From contig JAJFGO010000053.1 of assembly GCA_021776095.1 (NCBI GenBank), positions 25,533-89,532 of the forward strand: a stretch of DNA of 64,000 nt, in the 5' to 3' direction. The position numbers and the translations under genes are program-made. Source of the stretch: Kiloniellaceae bacterium (GTDB taxonomy: Bacteria > Pseudomonadota > Alphaproteobacteria > Kiloniellales > J153). Of the stretch, positions 17,740-28,271 are shown piece after piece. The notes beneath the pieces are model-generated. The model did no database searches, was not told where the DNA came from, and worked only from the letters and a program-made list of their open reading frames with translations. The stretch's first letter is position 1, and the number at the start of each line of letters is the position of its first letter.

Positions 17740-19362
17740 TCAATCGGCGCGGGCGGATGTGGGGCGGACTTCGACAAGCCGCAAGTTTCCGAAAGTTTTT
17801 CTAACGATTCCGATTGAAGACAGATAGCGTCTTACCTCGTCTGGCGTATCGGCCGAATCGATTAAGACGTGGGATACGCTGTAATCACGTAGAATCTGCG
17901 CCCTTTCCGCCGCCGAACTTGCCGGGTCGAAGAACAGGGTGACGCTGCGGTCGCGTTCGGCCATGTCTGGCACCATGGGATTTCGGTGGAATAGGGAAAT
18001 GACTTTGCCCGCGAAGGTGGGGATGGGCCAGGCTAGGATGGGCCGGGCCATCACGACCCCGTCGCGCGGCACAGACCGGACAATCTCGGCTATATGGGCT
18101 GGCATGCGGTCTTGGCCCGCCAGGCGTTGCCGGACGTCGACGACCGCGAAGGCCGTATTGAAGATGAGCCCGAGCGCAATCACCGCCCCGATGCCGCCCA
18201 AAGCTACTTTGGCCGCGCCCCGGGTACGTCCGGACTCTAAACCCGAATACGCTCGATCCAAGCAACCGACGACAGCCCAAACCAGCGCTAAGTGGAGAAA
18301 AAATATGGCGAACAGTAGAAACCGGTGCCCGAGCGGAATCGGGTAAACGAGATTGACCGCATACGGCGTAAGCATGGCGATCGCGCCGAACAAAATGAAC
18401 CGGTGCTCGCGCTGCCTGGCTAAGAACCCTAGGCAAAGGAAGCCAACCAAGATTGGGCCCAAGGCGAGCAGCACCTGTACCGGGTTGTAGAACGGATGCT
18501 TTAGAAGCAACCGCGGCCGTGCGTCCCAGGCAATGGCCCCGCCGTCGACCCAGCTCTTGGCTTCACCGCCGCTGACGCCCAGGGTTACCTTCAAAACCGA
18601 GTAATATGGCCACAGTTCCGCCAAGCCCAAACCAAGCACGACGGCGATCGCCAGGCCCGCGCGCGTTCCGAATCTGACTCGAGGATGAAACAACGCGAGC
18701 AGCAGGAGAGAGACGATCGCGAAGCTTCCCGTCAAGGGGTGGGAGGCAACCAGCACGGCGACCAGTGCGGCCAGGGCGATATGGTGTTTTATCGGCGGCG
18801 CGTCGGAACGGAGCATGCGCGTCTGGAGCCACAGACACACCAAGGTCAAGGCGAAGCAAAACGTCGAAGGATAAGGCCCGACGTAGAAGAGCGTGCGGAG
18901 CTGGGTGACGTTCGACCAGGTCCACCCGGTGCCCCAAGCGGTAAGAAGCACGACCAGGCCAATGACCGGCGCCAAATGACTTCGGAAATAAACCCGGAAG
19001 AACAGGAACACGCCGAGCGTCAATAGGGCGATATTGAAAATCGCCGCGATCTTGAGGACGTCGATTGCCTCGAGACCCAGGACATTGCCGAGGATCGCCA
19101 GAACGAAGAAATACGGCATGTAGCGGGGCGAGCCGATATCGGTCATCAGGTGCGGGTTGCGCGGATGCCACAGGTCGCCCATCCACTCTCTGATGGCGGC
19201 CGAGTGTTCCCAAAAATCGTTGTTCAGCTTATGAGTGAACGGCGGATCCGTCACATAGACCCAACCCAAACCGCCGATCAGAATGGCCGCCATGGCCCAG
19301 TAGAGCGCCGCGGCAAAGCCGTCCGGCACGCCCGCCCGGCGACTGAGGCCAATATCAGCCAT
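17740..19362 (-). CDS. Multi-pass membrane glycosyltransferase, GT-C-like
   Basis: This 540-residue protein has roughly eleven hydrophobic helices. An early loop contains LNNDFWEH, an acidic pair after the first helix like the catalytic loop of lipid-sugar-dependent GT-C enzymes. A soluble C-terminal tail follows (DYSVSHVLIDSADTPDEV), where such enzymes often have a periplasmic domain. It should transfer a sugar from a polyprenyl-phosphate donor on the outer face of the inner membrane, but this is inference from topology. It is convergent with zapE and divergent from the GT2 gene at 19706, at the left border of the glycan cluster. Confidence 0.65.
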   Translation of the reverse strand: MADIGLSRRAGVPDGFAAALYWAMAAILIGGLGWVYVTDPPFTHKLNNDFWEHSAAIREWMGDLWHPRNPHLMTDIGSPRYMPYFFVLAILGNVLGLEAIDVLKIAAIFNIALLTLGVFLFFRVYFRSHLAPVIGLVVLLTAWGTGWTWSNVTQLRTLFYVGPYPSTFCFALTLVCLWLQTRMLRSDAPPIKHHIALAALVAVLVASHPLTGSFAIVSLLLLALFHPRVRFGTRAGLAIAVVLGLGLAELWPYYSVLKVTLGVSGGEAKSWVDGGAIAWDARPRLLLKHPFYNPVQVLLALGPILVGFLCLGFLARQREHRFILFGAIAMLTPYAVNLVYPIPLGHRFLLFAIFFLHLALVWAVVGCLDRAYSGLESGRTRGAAKVALGGIGAVIALGLIFNTAFAVVDVRQRLAGQDRMPAHIAEIVRSVPRDGVVMARPILAWPIPTFAGKVISLFHRNPMVPDMAERDRSVTLFFDPASSAAERAQILRDYSVSHVLIDSADTPDEVRRYLSSIGIVRKTFGNLRLVEVRPTSARAD

Positions 19363-19705
19363 TGGGGCCGTAGCGAAAGCGGCCCAGAGCGGCGTGTGGA
19401 GGGAGGGTGTAGGGCATTCTCGATTGCGGCGGTTGGGCGGTGAGCGTTAAGGACTCCTTTATAGGTCGGATTGATTAATTCATTGCTTCGCGCCGCTAGA
19501 GCGGACCAGGAGCTGGCGCGATGAATAGGGATATCACACTCATCGGGTTCGGTGCAGAATCCGGGGCATTGAGGGAGCGGCTGGGGGCGCCCGCAAGACC
19601 TTAACGGCCCGTTAATCCCCCACGCCTAGGCTATCGCACTGACCTGGAAGCGCTCTGGGCCGGAGCCCGCTCTCCGATCCTGGCCATGTGCGAGCCAAAT
19701 TTCGG
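19363..19705. other. Intergenic region between divergent glycan genes
   Basis: This 343-nt region separates the divergent GT-C and GT2 genes, so it should hold promoters for both arms. I see AT-rich DNA at 19455-19490, a perfect 15-nt palindrome TTAACGGCCCGTTAA at 19601-19615 that could be a regulator site, and a possible 27-codon frame at 19521-19604. No convincing -35/-10 pair, RNA gene or terminator was found. Confidence 0.5.
19521..19604 (+). CDS. Possible small ORF (27 codons)
   Basis: ATG at 19521 opens a 27-codon frame beginning MNRDITLIGFGAE and ending in TAA at 19602-19604. An AGGAG lies about 8 nt before the ATG. The stop overlaps the TTAACGGCCCGTTAA palindrome. No family is recognised and a chance frame is quite possible. 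Confidence 0.2.
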   Translation: MNRDITLIGFGAESGALRERLGAPARP

Positions 19706-20533
19706 ATGCAAAGCCCCACCACCATCTCCCTGACGCGCCATCGGGAACCGGATTGGCTAGTTCGGGACGCATTGATGAGCCTCGCCTCGCAACGCGACAC
19801 CAAAGGTTGCATCCTCTTCATTGACCAGTCGCCCAACCAAGCGACGCGCCAGTTGTGCCACGAACTGAATCGACCGCATCTCGAGATGCGGTATATTGAA
19901 GCAGACAAGCAAGGTCTCTCAAAGGCGCGCAATCTTGCGATTGCCCGATGCGAGACCGAAGTCTTGCTATATCTGGATGTCGACGCGGTGGCCGCACCCG
20001 ACTGGGCATCGCAACTGCGCCGCAGCCTGACCGAGGGTGGCGCTGTCGTGACAGGCGGGCGGATTGTACCGCGTTGGCACGGGCGACCGCTCCTGGCCAG
20101 CCGGTCGCGTTTGGTTTGCGAACAATACTCGCTGCTTGACCTGGGTCCCGGTGTGCACGAAGCCAGCCGCGTGGTCGGCGCCAACTTTGGGCTCAACCGC
20201 GCGCGCGTCGGGGACGATGCCTTCTTCGATGAAGCCCTCGGTCGCCGCGACGGTTTACTCCTCGGCGGCGAGGAAAGCGATCTCTGTCGCCGGGTTGCCT
20301 CGCGCGGCCTCAAGATCCTCTACAATGGTGCGGCCGTGGTCGAGCATCAGATTCTGCCGGAGCGCATGACCTATCGATGGTTGACTAGGCGCTTCTATTT
20401 CGCAGGGCTCAATCGGGCGATCTTCGGTGGTTCGCCGCAGCCCAGCCACGAGATGGGGCTTTGGGACCTTCTGGTGACGCCCTTTTGCCTGGTTCCCTAC
20501 AGCGCTGGTTATCTCAGGGGGCGGCTCGCATGA
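19706..20533 (+). CDS. Glycosyltransferase family 2
   Basis: This 275-residue GT-A enzyme has the nucleotide-sugar fold. The DxD-type motif is YLDVDAVAAPDW. A second acidic motif, GGEESDLCRRV, fits the catalytic ED position. SKARNLAIARC is the usual helix before the DxD. It should transfer a sugar to a glycan or lipid acceptor at the cytoplasmic face. The ATG at 19706 is used; an in-frame GTG at 19688 would add six residues. The stop overlaps the next ATG (ATGA). It leads an operon with a methyltransferase, a sulfotransferase and a flippase. Confidence 0.88.
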   Translation: MQSPTTISLTRHREPDWLVRDALMSLASQRDTKGCILFIDQSPNQATRQLCHELNRPHLEMRYIEADKQGLSKARNLAIARCETEVLLYLDVDAVAAPDWASQLRRSLTEGGAVVTGGRIVPRWHGRPLLASRSRLVCEQYSLLDLGPGVHEASRVVGANFGLNRARVGDDAFFDEALGRRDGLLLGGEESDLCRRVASRGLKILYNGAAVVEHQILPERMTYRWLTRRFYFAGLNRAIFGGSPQPSHEMGLWDLLVTPFCLVPYSAGYLRGRLA

Positions 20534-21246
20534 ACCTGGCATGGATCGCCAATACGAACGCAGGAGCGTTCCTGCGACGCCTGCGGATCCGCATCCCCGA
20601 CCTTCGCCTTGGCGCCGAGCTCGGTGCAATGCGTGGAGTCGAGGGTTGGCTGGCCAAAGAGGAGGCCGAGTTACTATTCGCGCTAGCGAGCGGCGTCGAA
20701 ACCGGCTGCATCGTCGAAGTGGGCAGCTATCGGGGTCGTTCAACCATCGCGCTGGCGCTCGGATCCCGAAGTGGCCATGGCGCTCCTGTCTTTGCCCTCG
20801 ATCCACACGAGCCTTTCACGGGCGCGCTTGGTGGTGACTTTGGGCCGGAGGACCGCGCCGCTTTCTACCGCAACATGTTGCGCAGCGGCTGCTATCTTGA
20901 CGTCCGGCTGATCAACCTCGATAGCGAGACTGTCACTCGGGGCTGGTCGAAGCCTGTTTCGCTGCTGTGGATCGACGGTGACCACTCGTACCAGGGCGTC
21001 AGTCGCGACTTCAACTGTTGGCAAACGCATTTGGCGCCGGATGCCCAGGTAGTCTTCGACGATTCCCTCGATCCTCGCATCGGCCCGGCGCGGCTCATCA
21101 AAGAGCTTTTGGAGAGCGACGCATTCGAACTTGTGAGGACGGTCGGCAAAGTTACCCTATTACGCAGTCTGGGGGGGCGCCCTGCGGTTATCAGTTCCGC
21201 TCACCCGCTCGCATCGCCCCGCGACGTTCGACAGGCGCGGGCATGA
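20530..21246 (+). CDS. Class I SAM-dependent methyltransferase (Methyltransf_24 type)
   Basis: This 238-residue protein has SAM motif I in CIVEVGSYRGRSTIALALG and the characteristic LLWIDGDHSYQGVSRDF, typical of the Methyltransf_24 group found in glycan clusters. It may methylate a sugar hydroxyl or carboxyl group. Its ATG overlaps the previous stop (ATGA), and its own stop overlaps the sulfotransferase start in the same way, so the three should be translated together. The target is unknown. Confidence 0.82.
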   Translation: MNLAWIANTNAGAFLRRLRIRIPDLRLGAELGAMRGVEGWLAKEEAELLFALASGVETGCIVEVGSYRGRSTIALALGSRSGHGAPVFALDPHEPFTGALGGDFGPEDRAAFYRNMLRSGCYLDVRLINLDSETVTRGWSKPVSLLWIDGDHSYQGVSRDFNCWQTHLAPDAQVVFDDSLDPRIGPARLIKELLESDAFELVRTVGKVTLLRSLGGRPAVISSAHPLASPRDVRQARA

Positions 21247-22130
21247 AAGCCAAGATCGACTTCCTGATAATCGGGGCCCAGAAATCCGGTACTACGTCGT
21301 TGCATGACTACCTGGGTCAGCATCCGGCAATCTTCATGCCCGAACGCAAGGACATACCGTTCTTTGTCGACGCCGGGGATAGCGAGGTGCGTGAACAGGA
21401 CCTCAGCTATTTCTATCGTGGCCGGGTTGGCGAACGCCTGCTCGGCGGTTCATTCGCCCATCTGCTTTACTACCCCGAATCGCCCGGCCGGATCCACCGC
21501 TATCGACCCGATATGCGCATGGTCGCTATCTTGCGCAATCCGATCGACCGGGCTTATTCCGCCTATTGGTTTGCCCGCCGCGAGGGCTATGAGACGGCAC
21601 AAACCTTCGAACTCGCCCTGGAACTCGAAGCGGCGCGCAGTAGGGGTTCGCGGCGCCAGCAAAACGAACTGACTTATCTCGTCCACGGCAACTATCATGA
21701 CCAACTGATGCGCTACTTCGATCTGTTCGATCGTTCGCAACTCTACATTTGCCTATTCGAGGATCTCGTGACGGCATCAGACCGCCTTGTCGGCGAGCTA
21801 GTGTCCTGGCTCGGTATCGAGGTTTCGGACCGGCCGGTTGCGGCCGGCCGAATCGCCAATGCCGCCGGCATGCCGCGGTCCCGCTTGCTGCAGAAATCGC
21901 TGATCGTGCCGCCCGAGCCGGTCGGCCGTCTTTATCGACGGATCGTCCCACGTAAACTCCGCTATTGCGTCGATCGGCAGGTGATCGAACCGCTGAGGCG
22001 GCTGAACACACGACCATTCAGATACCCGCCGATGCAAGCGGCGACCCGGCAGCGACTACGCGACCATTTCGGCCCACGTAACGAGCGGCTCGCATCCCTG
22101 GTCGGTCGAGACCTAAGCCATTGGGCCTAG
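21243..22130 (+). CDS. Carbohydrate sulfotransferase (PAPS-dependent)
   Basis: This 295-residue enzyme resembles heparan-sulfate-type sulfotransferases. The 5'-phosphosulfate loop is IIGAQKSGTTSLHDYL at residues 9-24. The 3'-phosphate-binding motif is ILRNPIDRAYSAYW. KDIPFF lies between them, and LTYLVHGNYHDQLMRYFDLF follows in the acceptor region. It should transfer sulfate from PAPS to a sugar of the surface glycan made by this cluster. Its start overlaps the methyltransferase stop by ATGA. It implies that the cell makes PAPS, for which no gene is seen here. Confidence 0.9.
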   Translation: MKAKIDFLIIGAQKSGTTSLHDYLGQHPAIFMPERKDIPFFVDAGDSEVREQDLSYFYRGRVGERLLGGSFAHLLYYPESPGRIHRYRPDMRMVAILRNPIDRAYSAYWFARREGYETAQTFELALELEAARSRGSRRQQNELTYLVHGNYHDQLMRYFDLFDRSQLYICLFEDLVTASDRLVGELVSWLGIEVSDRPVAAGRIANAAGMPRSRLLQKSLIVPPEPVGRLYRRIVPRKLRYCVDRQVIEPLRRLNTRPFRYPPMQAATRQRLRDHFGPRNERLASLVGRDLSHWA

Positions 22131-22144
22131 ACGGCGGATCGGGC

Positions 22145-23644
22145 ATGCGCGGGACCTCTCACAAGCGCCTGCCCGGCCGGGCCGTGGGGCCAGCCACGCC
22201 ATTGGCCAAAACCTTCCTAGCCTTGACCGGAAGCCAAGTGTCCGGGCGCGCCATCCGCTTCGGCTATATGCTGCTGATCGCACGCTTCCTCGGTCCCGAA
22301 GCTACCGCGATCTATCTCTATTCTTTGGCCGTCTCTTTGGCGTTCGGCGTGGCCGCCAGCTTCGGCCAGGGGGTCTTTCTCGCATCGCGCCTAGGCCGCG
22401 GCTCGCAAACGAGACGCGGCCTGATCCGGCACAGCCTCGTGTTGCGCCTGCTATCCATCGTCCTGGCGTTCGGTCTGGGCACCGTCTTTGTCGCGATGCA
22501 CGCCGGCGAGCCGCAATTCTTTTTCGCGCTTACGATCTTCCTTGCCGCCATGGTCGTACGCAGCCTCGCCGATTGGCTGCGCGAATGGTCGGTGGCCCTG
22601 GAGGACGCCGCGTGGATTCCCCGTTACGAGGTCGTGTTTCGCGGACTGGAGGCTGTGGTCGGGAGCATGCTCCTGCTGCAGGGGGCGGGCGTTCTTTCGG
22701 TTTGCCTGGTTTATCTGGTTGGGCGCGGCCTCGAAGCCGCCGCGGCCGCCCGCTTAATGCATCGCCGCCACGGCCTGCCGTTCCGGCTGGCCGTAAAGCG
22801 GCACGCCTTGCGGCGCATCGCCGCCATCTCCCTCGCTCTGCTCACCGGAGCGGGTTGCCTGGCCTTGTTCGCGCAGGTCGGGGTGATCGCGCTAAAACAG
22901 CTTGCGCCGGACTTAGCCGACCTCGCCTATTTCGGAATCGGCATGCAGTTCCTGATGACCCTCATGGTCTTTCCGACCGTGCTTGGCGTCGCCATGCTTC
23001 CCGCCATAGGCCGCGTGCGTCGCGGCGTCAAAAAGGAAGAGGTCGCCGGCCTTTCGCCGCTCATACGCATAGCCCTGCTGACCGGCGCCGCGATCGCCGT
23101 GCTGGTCGACGGCTATGCGCCCTGGTTCGTTTCCCTCGCCCTCGGCAAGGACTTCGATGCGGCCGGGCGGTTATTGGCCGATCTGGTCTGGATCTTGGGA
23201 CCTTACGCGGCAACGGTTCTAGCCTGCCAAACGCTCAACGCGTTCGGCGCACGCCGCCAGGCGGCGATCGCGGCCGTGGCCATGGTGGGCATCGTGGTGG
23301 CCGCCATGACTCTCGCGGTGCCGTGGCTGGGGCTGACTGGCGCCAGCTTGTCGGTCGGCCTCGCCGTACTCGGCGGCTGTGCCTTGGCTCTGCGGAGCCT
23401 GCTGGACTTTGTCGGGCAGGGTGAGGCGAAATTCTGGTTGCAGTCGTTGGCCCTGACCGCGGCCCTCGGTCTAGTGTCGCAGCTCGACCCGATTCCCGCG
23501 CCCTTGCTCGCGCCGCCACTCTTGCTCTGTACGACCCTGATGGCCTGGCGGCTCAAGCTGTTGACCCGCGCCGAGATCGTCTTCGTCCTGCGACGCTTCG
23601 GCCTCGGGCGCGGTCTTCGTCGCGCCGATCCGCAAAGCACCTAG
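22145..23644 (+). CDS. Polysaccharide/lipid-linked glycan flippase, Wzx/MurJ-like MOP family
   Basis: This 499-residue membrane protein has about 12-14 helices. It begins with the Wzx-type first helix region FLALTGSQVSGRAIRFGYMLLIARFLGP and has the repeated ALxxxF/GxxSLSVGLAVLGGC pattern of polysaccharide exporters. It should flip an undecaprenyl-linked glycan unit to the periplasm. The ATG at 22145 is used; a TTG at 22121 inside the sulfotransferase end is an alternative and would give an overlap. It is the last gene of the plus-strand operon and faces the minus-strand DUF354 gene 36 nt away. Confidence 0.82.
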   Translation: MRGTSHKRLPGRAVGPATPLAKTFLALTGSQVSGRAIRFGYMLLIARFLGPEATAIYLYSLAVSLAFGVAASFGQGVFLASRLGRGSQTRRGLIRHSLVLRLLSIVLAFGLGTVFVAMHAGEPQFFFALTIFLAAMVVRSLADWLREWSVALEDAAWIPRYEVVFRGLEAVVGSMLLLQGAGVLSVCLVYLVGRGLEAAAAARLMHRRHGLPFRLAVKRHALRRIAAISLALLTGAGCLALFAQVGVIALKQLAPDLADLAYFGIGMQFLMTLMVFPTVLGVAMLPAIGRVRRGVKKEEVAGLSPLIRIALLTGAAIAVLVDGYAPWFVSLALGKDFDAAGRLLADLVWILGPYAATVLACQTLNAFGARRQAAIAAVAMVGIVVAAMTLAVPWLGLTGASLSVGLAVLGGCALALRSLLDFVGQGEAKFWLQSLALTAALGLVSQLDPIPAPLLAPPLLLCTTLMAWRLKLLTRAEIVFVLRRFGLGRGLRRADPQST

Positions 23645-23680
23645 AACACGGCGCCTGGCTCCCTCCCGGGCAATACGTTC

Positions 23681-24799
23681 CTATGCTGGTTGTTTCTCCA
23701 GCGCCTGCTCGAGGTAGGGCAGAAGTTCCTCCCAATAGACGTCCGTCGGATCGTCCCAAGTTCTCAACATCACGGCGCGTCGGCGCGTCCATTCGTCGCG
23801 GATCTCCGGCTCGTGCAACAGCCTTTCAAGGCAGGCGAGGAAATCCGCCTCGCGTTCCGGCTTGAATCCAAACATCAGGCCGAAGCGCTTCTCGATCATC
23901 TCGCTGTATGTATGCTTGCCGATGTAAGAGCCGATCGCGATTGCCGGCACACCGAGCAGCGCCGCTTCGACGCAGACGGTGAGCCCGTCGCCCAGCACTA
24001 AATCGCAGGCGGCGATCACGTGATGCAGTCGGCATGCGGCGGTCGGTAGGCGGAACCGCGCGAGATCGCCGGTGAGCGGTGACTCGGAGACAATGAAGAC
24101 GCGCCCTTGAGCGTCCAATCTGCGAATTACCTCCTCCAACAAATGGCGGCTGAGGCCACGGCCGCCGACATCGTGATAGGCGTCGAAGGCGGAAAGGCGA
24201 ATGAGAAACAGCCTGTCGTTCGACGTTATTCCGAGTTCGGCGCGGATCGTCGGGTCCGGTGTGAAGGCGTTGGGGTGCAGGTAGGCGAGCTCCATCAGGC
24301 CGGGATAGGTTCGCTGCTTGGCGCCGTAGTCCTCGTCAAGGCATTCGGCCGTGATCACTCGGGTCGCGAAGGGATAGGCAAGATAGCGATACTGCGGATT
24401 GGCGGCCGCGCTGTCGTCGTTGATGATCAGACTGGGAATGCCGAGCAGCCAACCGACCTGGGCCAGCGATACGGTCTTGCCGATTAACGCTAGGGGCCGG
24501 CGCTTCAGGGCGAGGCGGGCAAGACGCCAGTCGTACACCGCAAGTTCAGCCAGCTTGCGCGGCAGGGTTTTTTGCGCGGTCGCCAGAACATGCGGCTCGT
24601 ACCCATGCTCGCGCACCAGCGTGGCAAGGACGTCTTTGTCCTGTATGGTCCAGATGGGCTCGATCCCGCTATCCCGACACAGTGTGCCAAGCCGGCGTAT
24701 CGCAAGGTAATCCTTCGGGTGATGGCTGTCGAAAATAACGCATGAACGGTCGCCGTTCGGTCTCATCGCACCGCCTTCCCCGACGTAAAGATCACTCAT
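23681..24799 (-). CDS. DUF354-type GT-B glycosyltransferase-like protein
   Basis: This 372-residue soluble protein follows the DUF354 (PF04007) pattern: an early CVIFDSHHPKDYLAIRRL, then IPSLIINDDSAAANPQ, YLHPNAFTPD and the donor-site-like ACDLVLGDGLTVCVEAALLGVPAIAI. The last segment is the GT-B C-domain Rossmann region that in UDP-sugar enzymes contacts the donor. Its catalytic activity is unproven for most members. Its ATG at 24799 overlaps the upstream GT2 stop by 4 nt, so the two are coupled. Confidence 0.75.
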   Translation of the reverse strand: MSDLYVGEGGAMRPNGDRSCVIFDSHHPKDYLAIRRLGTLCRDSGIEPIWTIQDKDVLATLVREHGYEPHVLATAQKTLPRKLAELAVYDWRLARLALKRRPLALIGKTVSLAQVGWLLGIPSLIINDDSAAANPQYRYLAYPFATRVITAECLDEDYGAKQRTYPGLMELAYLHPNAFTPDPTIRAELGITSNDRLFLIRLSAFDAYHDVGGRGLSRHLLEEVIRRLDAQGRVFIVSESPLTGDLARFRLPTAACRLHHVIAACDLVLGDGLTVCVEAALLGVPAIAIGSYIGKHTYSEMIEKRFGLMFGFKPEREADFLACLERLLHEPEIRDEWTRRRAVMLRTWDDPTDVYWEELLPYLEQALEKQPA

Positions 24800-25947
24800 C
24801 GTGCGCGCGATGACTTAATGCGGCGCTTCCGTTCCATCGGCGGAGCGGCCGCTTGCGAGACTTCGCCACCGCGATCTTTGCCAGGCAAATCTTCCCTGGC
24901 CAGTGCCTCGACCCGGGCCTGTAGCGCCCCGACCTCGCTGTTCGCCGTAGGACCCGCCGCCGTTGTGTCGCTGTGTGCCAGCTCAATACGGCGCACTTTC
25001 TCCAACGTCATCTCGATGAGTTGCCGGTTGTGGCTGATCAAATCGGCGACCAGCCCGACCAGGAAGGTCACCAGCCCGATCACCAAGAGCACGCCGCCGA
25101 TGACCAGCGATTGAAGATGGCCGGCGCCATCGCCGCCGAGGTAAAAGAACAGGAACCGCACGATCGGTGCCGCGCCGATCAGGGAGATCGCCAAACCGAT
25201 CAATACGAAAACCTTGAGCGGCCGGTACATGGTGTACATGCGCGCCAGGGTCGTGAGGGATCGTTCCAGGAAGACCGGCAGGCTCTTAAACAGGCGGGAC
25301 TCGCGGGTTTTGGGATTGGTGGCGATCGGTACCGAGGTCACCGCCATCTTTTTCCGGCCGGCCTGAATCAGCATTTCGATGGTGTAACTGAACGACGAGA
25401 CAATGTTGATCTTTAGGGCGGCATTGCGCGACATGGCCCGAAAGCCGCTGACCGCGTCCGGGACGTCGACGCCCGAGAGCTTGCGCACGACATAGCTGCC
25501 CAGGGCTTGAAGGTGTCTCTTGGTCCAGGAAAAATGCTCGATGGTCGCGGTCTGCCGGTTGCCGACCACGATATCCGCATTGCCATCGAGAATTGGCTGG
25601 ATCAGCTTGGGGATGTCCCGGCCGGCGTATTGGTTGTCGCCGTCGGTGTTGACGACGATGTCGGCGCCGTGGCGCAAGGAGGCATCAAGGCCGATGCGAA
25701 AGGTATTGGCCAGCCCCATGCGGCCGCGGTTACGCACGACATGCGCGACGCCTAGTGCACGCGCGACCTCGCTCGTCCGGTCGCTACTGCCATCGTCGAC
25801 AACCAGGATTTCGACCTGGTCCACCCCGCGGATTTCCTGTGGAATATCCGCGACGGTTTGCGGCAGGGTCGCTTCCTCGTTATGGCATGGAATTTGGACA
25901 ATGAGTTTCAAACCGGGCTCTTTCCATGGCAGGGCCTTGGGATCCAT
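24796..25947 (-). CDS. Glycosyltransferase family 2, DPM/polyprenyl-phosphate type, with C-terminal membrane anchor
   Basis: This 383-residue GT-A protein has IPCHNEEATLPQTV at 19-32, the DDGSSDRT motif at 51-58 and the DxD TDGDNQY at 101-107. The acceptor motif DAVSGFRAMSR follows. Two hydrophobic helices (about 245-270 and 285-310) and a long charged C-terminal tail with a possible coiled coil follow. It likely charges polyprenyl phosphate with a sugar or polymerises onto a lipid. It is the upstream gene of the pair with the DUF354 gene. Confidence 0.88.
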   Translation of the reverse strand: MDPKALPWKEPGLKLIVQIPCHNEEATLPQTVADIPQEIRGVDQVEILVVDDGSSDRTSEVARALGVAHVVRNRGRMGLANTFRIGLDASLRHGADIVVNTDGDNQYAGRDIPKLIQPILDGNADIVVGNRQTATIEHFSWTKRHLQALGSYVVRKLSGVDVPDAVSGFRAMSRNAALKINIVSSFSYTIEMLIQAGRKKMAVTSVPIATNPKTRESRLFKSLPVFLERSLTTLARMYTMYRPLKVFVLIGLAISLIGAAPIVRFLFFYLGGDGAGHLQSLVIGGVLLVIGLVTFLVGLVADLISHNRQLIEMTLEKVRRIELAHSDTTAAGPTANSEVGALQARVEALAREDLPGKDRGGEVSQAAAPPMERKRRIKSSRAR

Positions 25948-25988
25948 ATCTGAAATTATTGCAAGATCGTTACCAAAGGATTTCAGAT
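25948..25988. repeat. Inverted repeat ahead of the minus-strand GT2 gene
   Basis: ATCTGAAAT at 25948-25956 and ATTTCAGAT at 25980-25988 are perfect 9-nt arms with a 23-nt AT-rich spacer. The repeat lies at the ATG of the GT2 gene, at 25945-25947, on its 5' side. It could be an operator or an mRNA hairpin over the ribosome site. The remaining ~80 nt up to the next gene show nothing else. Confidence 0.45.
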
Positions 25989-26068
25989 GTCTTTAGAGAC
26001 TTTATGGCTAACGACTCGGCCCTGTTTGAGCCCTCACCCTCTGCCTCGGCCCGGGCCGCCCGCCAGGG

Positions 26069-26794
26069 CTATTGCGGACGGCGGGCCAGGCAGAAAGCGG
26101 TTAGCCCGGCCATTCGGTTGAGCGGGAAGCCCATCTTTCGTTCCAGGTCGTGCAGGCCGATCAACACGGCGTTCACGGTCTTCCCTTGGGGGCCGAGCGC
26201 GCTTTTTGCCTCGCTCGCGATAAATTTGCGCCGCCACTTGTTGAACAAACGCTGGACCGCCGCCACGGGGAACAGCAGGCTGAAAAAGTAGCCGCTCTTG
26301 ACGGGCACCAGGCCCGCGGCGCGGACCACCGCCTCGACCTGCCGGCGGGTATAGCGCCGGCGGTGCTCTAGGAACTCGTCGTGCCCCGACCATAGGAATT
26401 GAAAGGCCGGCACGGTAATCACCACCAAATCTTGTGGGCGCAAGTCTTTGGTGGTGCGTGCCAGTAACGCGGTGTCGTCGTCCACGTGCTCCAGGACATC
26501 CATCATCAGGACGATGTCTGCCGGGCCCTGATCCGCGGTCCGGGAAAAGCGGATTTCCTGGCCGTAGTGCCGTTCGATCCGATCGGCGTCGTAGGCGGGA
26601 TCGACGCACACGGCCCGGTTGCAAACCCCCGCTTCGAGCAATTGCCGGGAGAAAAGGCCTGAGCCGGCCCCGATATCGAGCACGGTCTCGACACGCAGGC
26701 CCCTGAGAAGCTGCAGCAGGGCACGGCCCTTGGAGGTATAGTACCAATGCTGCCCGGCGCCCTCACCCAGAATGGCAGCTTCTTTGACGTCCAT
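26069..26794 (-). CDS. Class I SAM-dependent methyltransferase
   Basis: This 241-residue enzyme carries motif I VLDIGAGSGLFSRQLLEAG, an acidic motif II, DIVLMMDVLEHVDDD and VITVPAFQFLWSGHDEFLEHRRRYT, which is the UbiE/Methyltransf_11-like pattern common in glycan loci. The start at 26794 (MDVKEAAILG) is preferred, because upstream in-frame sequence to 26944 is AT-rich and reads like non-coding DNA. It is the first gene of the minus-strand arm and lies about 120 nt before the GT2 gene. The substrate is unknown. Confidence 0.82.
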   Translation of the reverse strand: MDVKEAAILGEGAGQHWYYTSKGRALLQLLRGLRVETVLDIGAGSGLFSRQLLEAGVCNRAVCVDPAYDADRIERHYGQEIRFSRTADQGPADIVLMMDVLEHVDDDTALLARTTKDLRPQDLVVITVPAFQFLWSGHDEFLEHRRRYTRRQVEAVVRAAGLVPVKSGYFFSLLFPVAAVQRLFNKWRRKFIASEAKSALGPQGKTVNAVLIGLHDLERKMGFPLNRMAGLTAFCLARRPQ

Positions 26795-28110
<1,316 letters not shown>

Positions 28111-28271
28111 GATAAGTGCCGGGCGATGCTTACTCCCGGTTGCACAGGTTTTCTGGGGTGTTAGAGTGAGTTCGATTGCGAACCGCTCGGCCCCGACAGC
28201 CTTCCGCCGAGCCGTGACGGGGGCCCGCGCGTTGGCATGAAGTACTGGTCTCAGATCCCGCGCGAGGGCCT

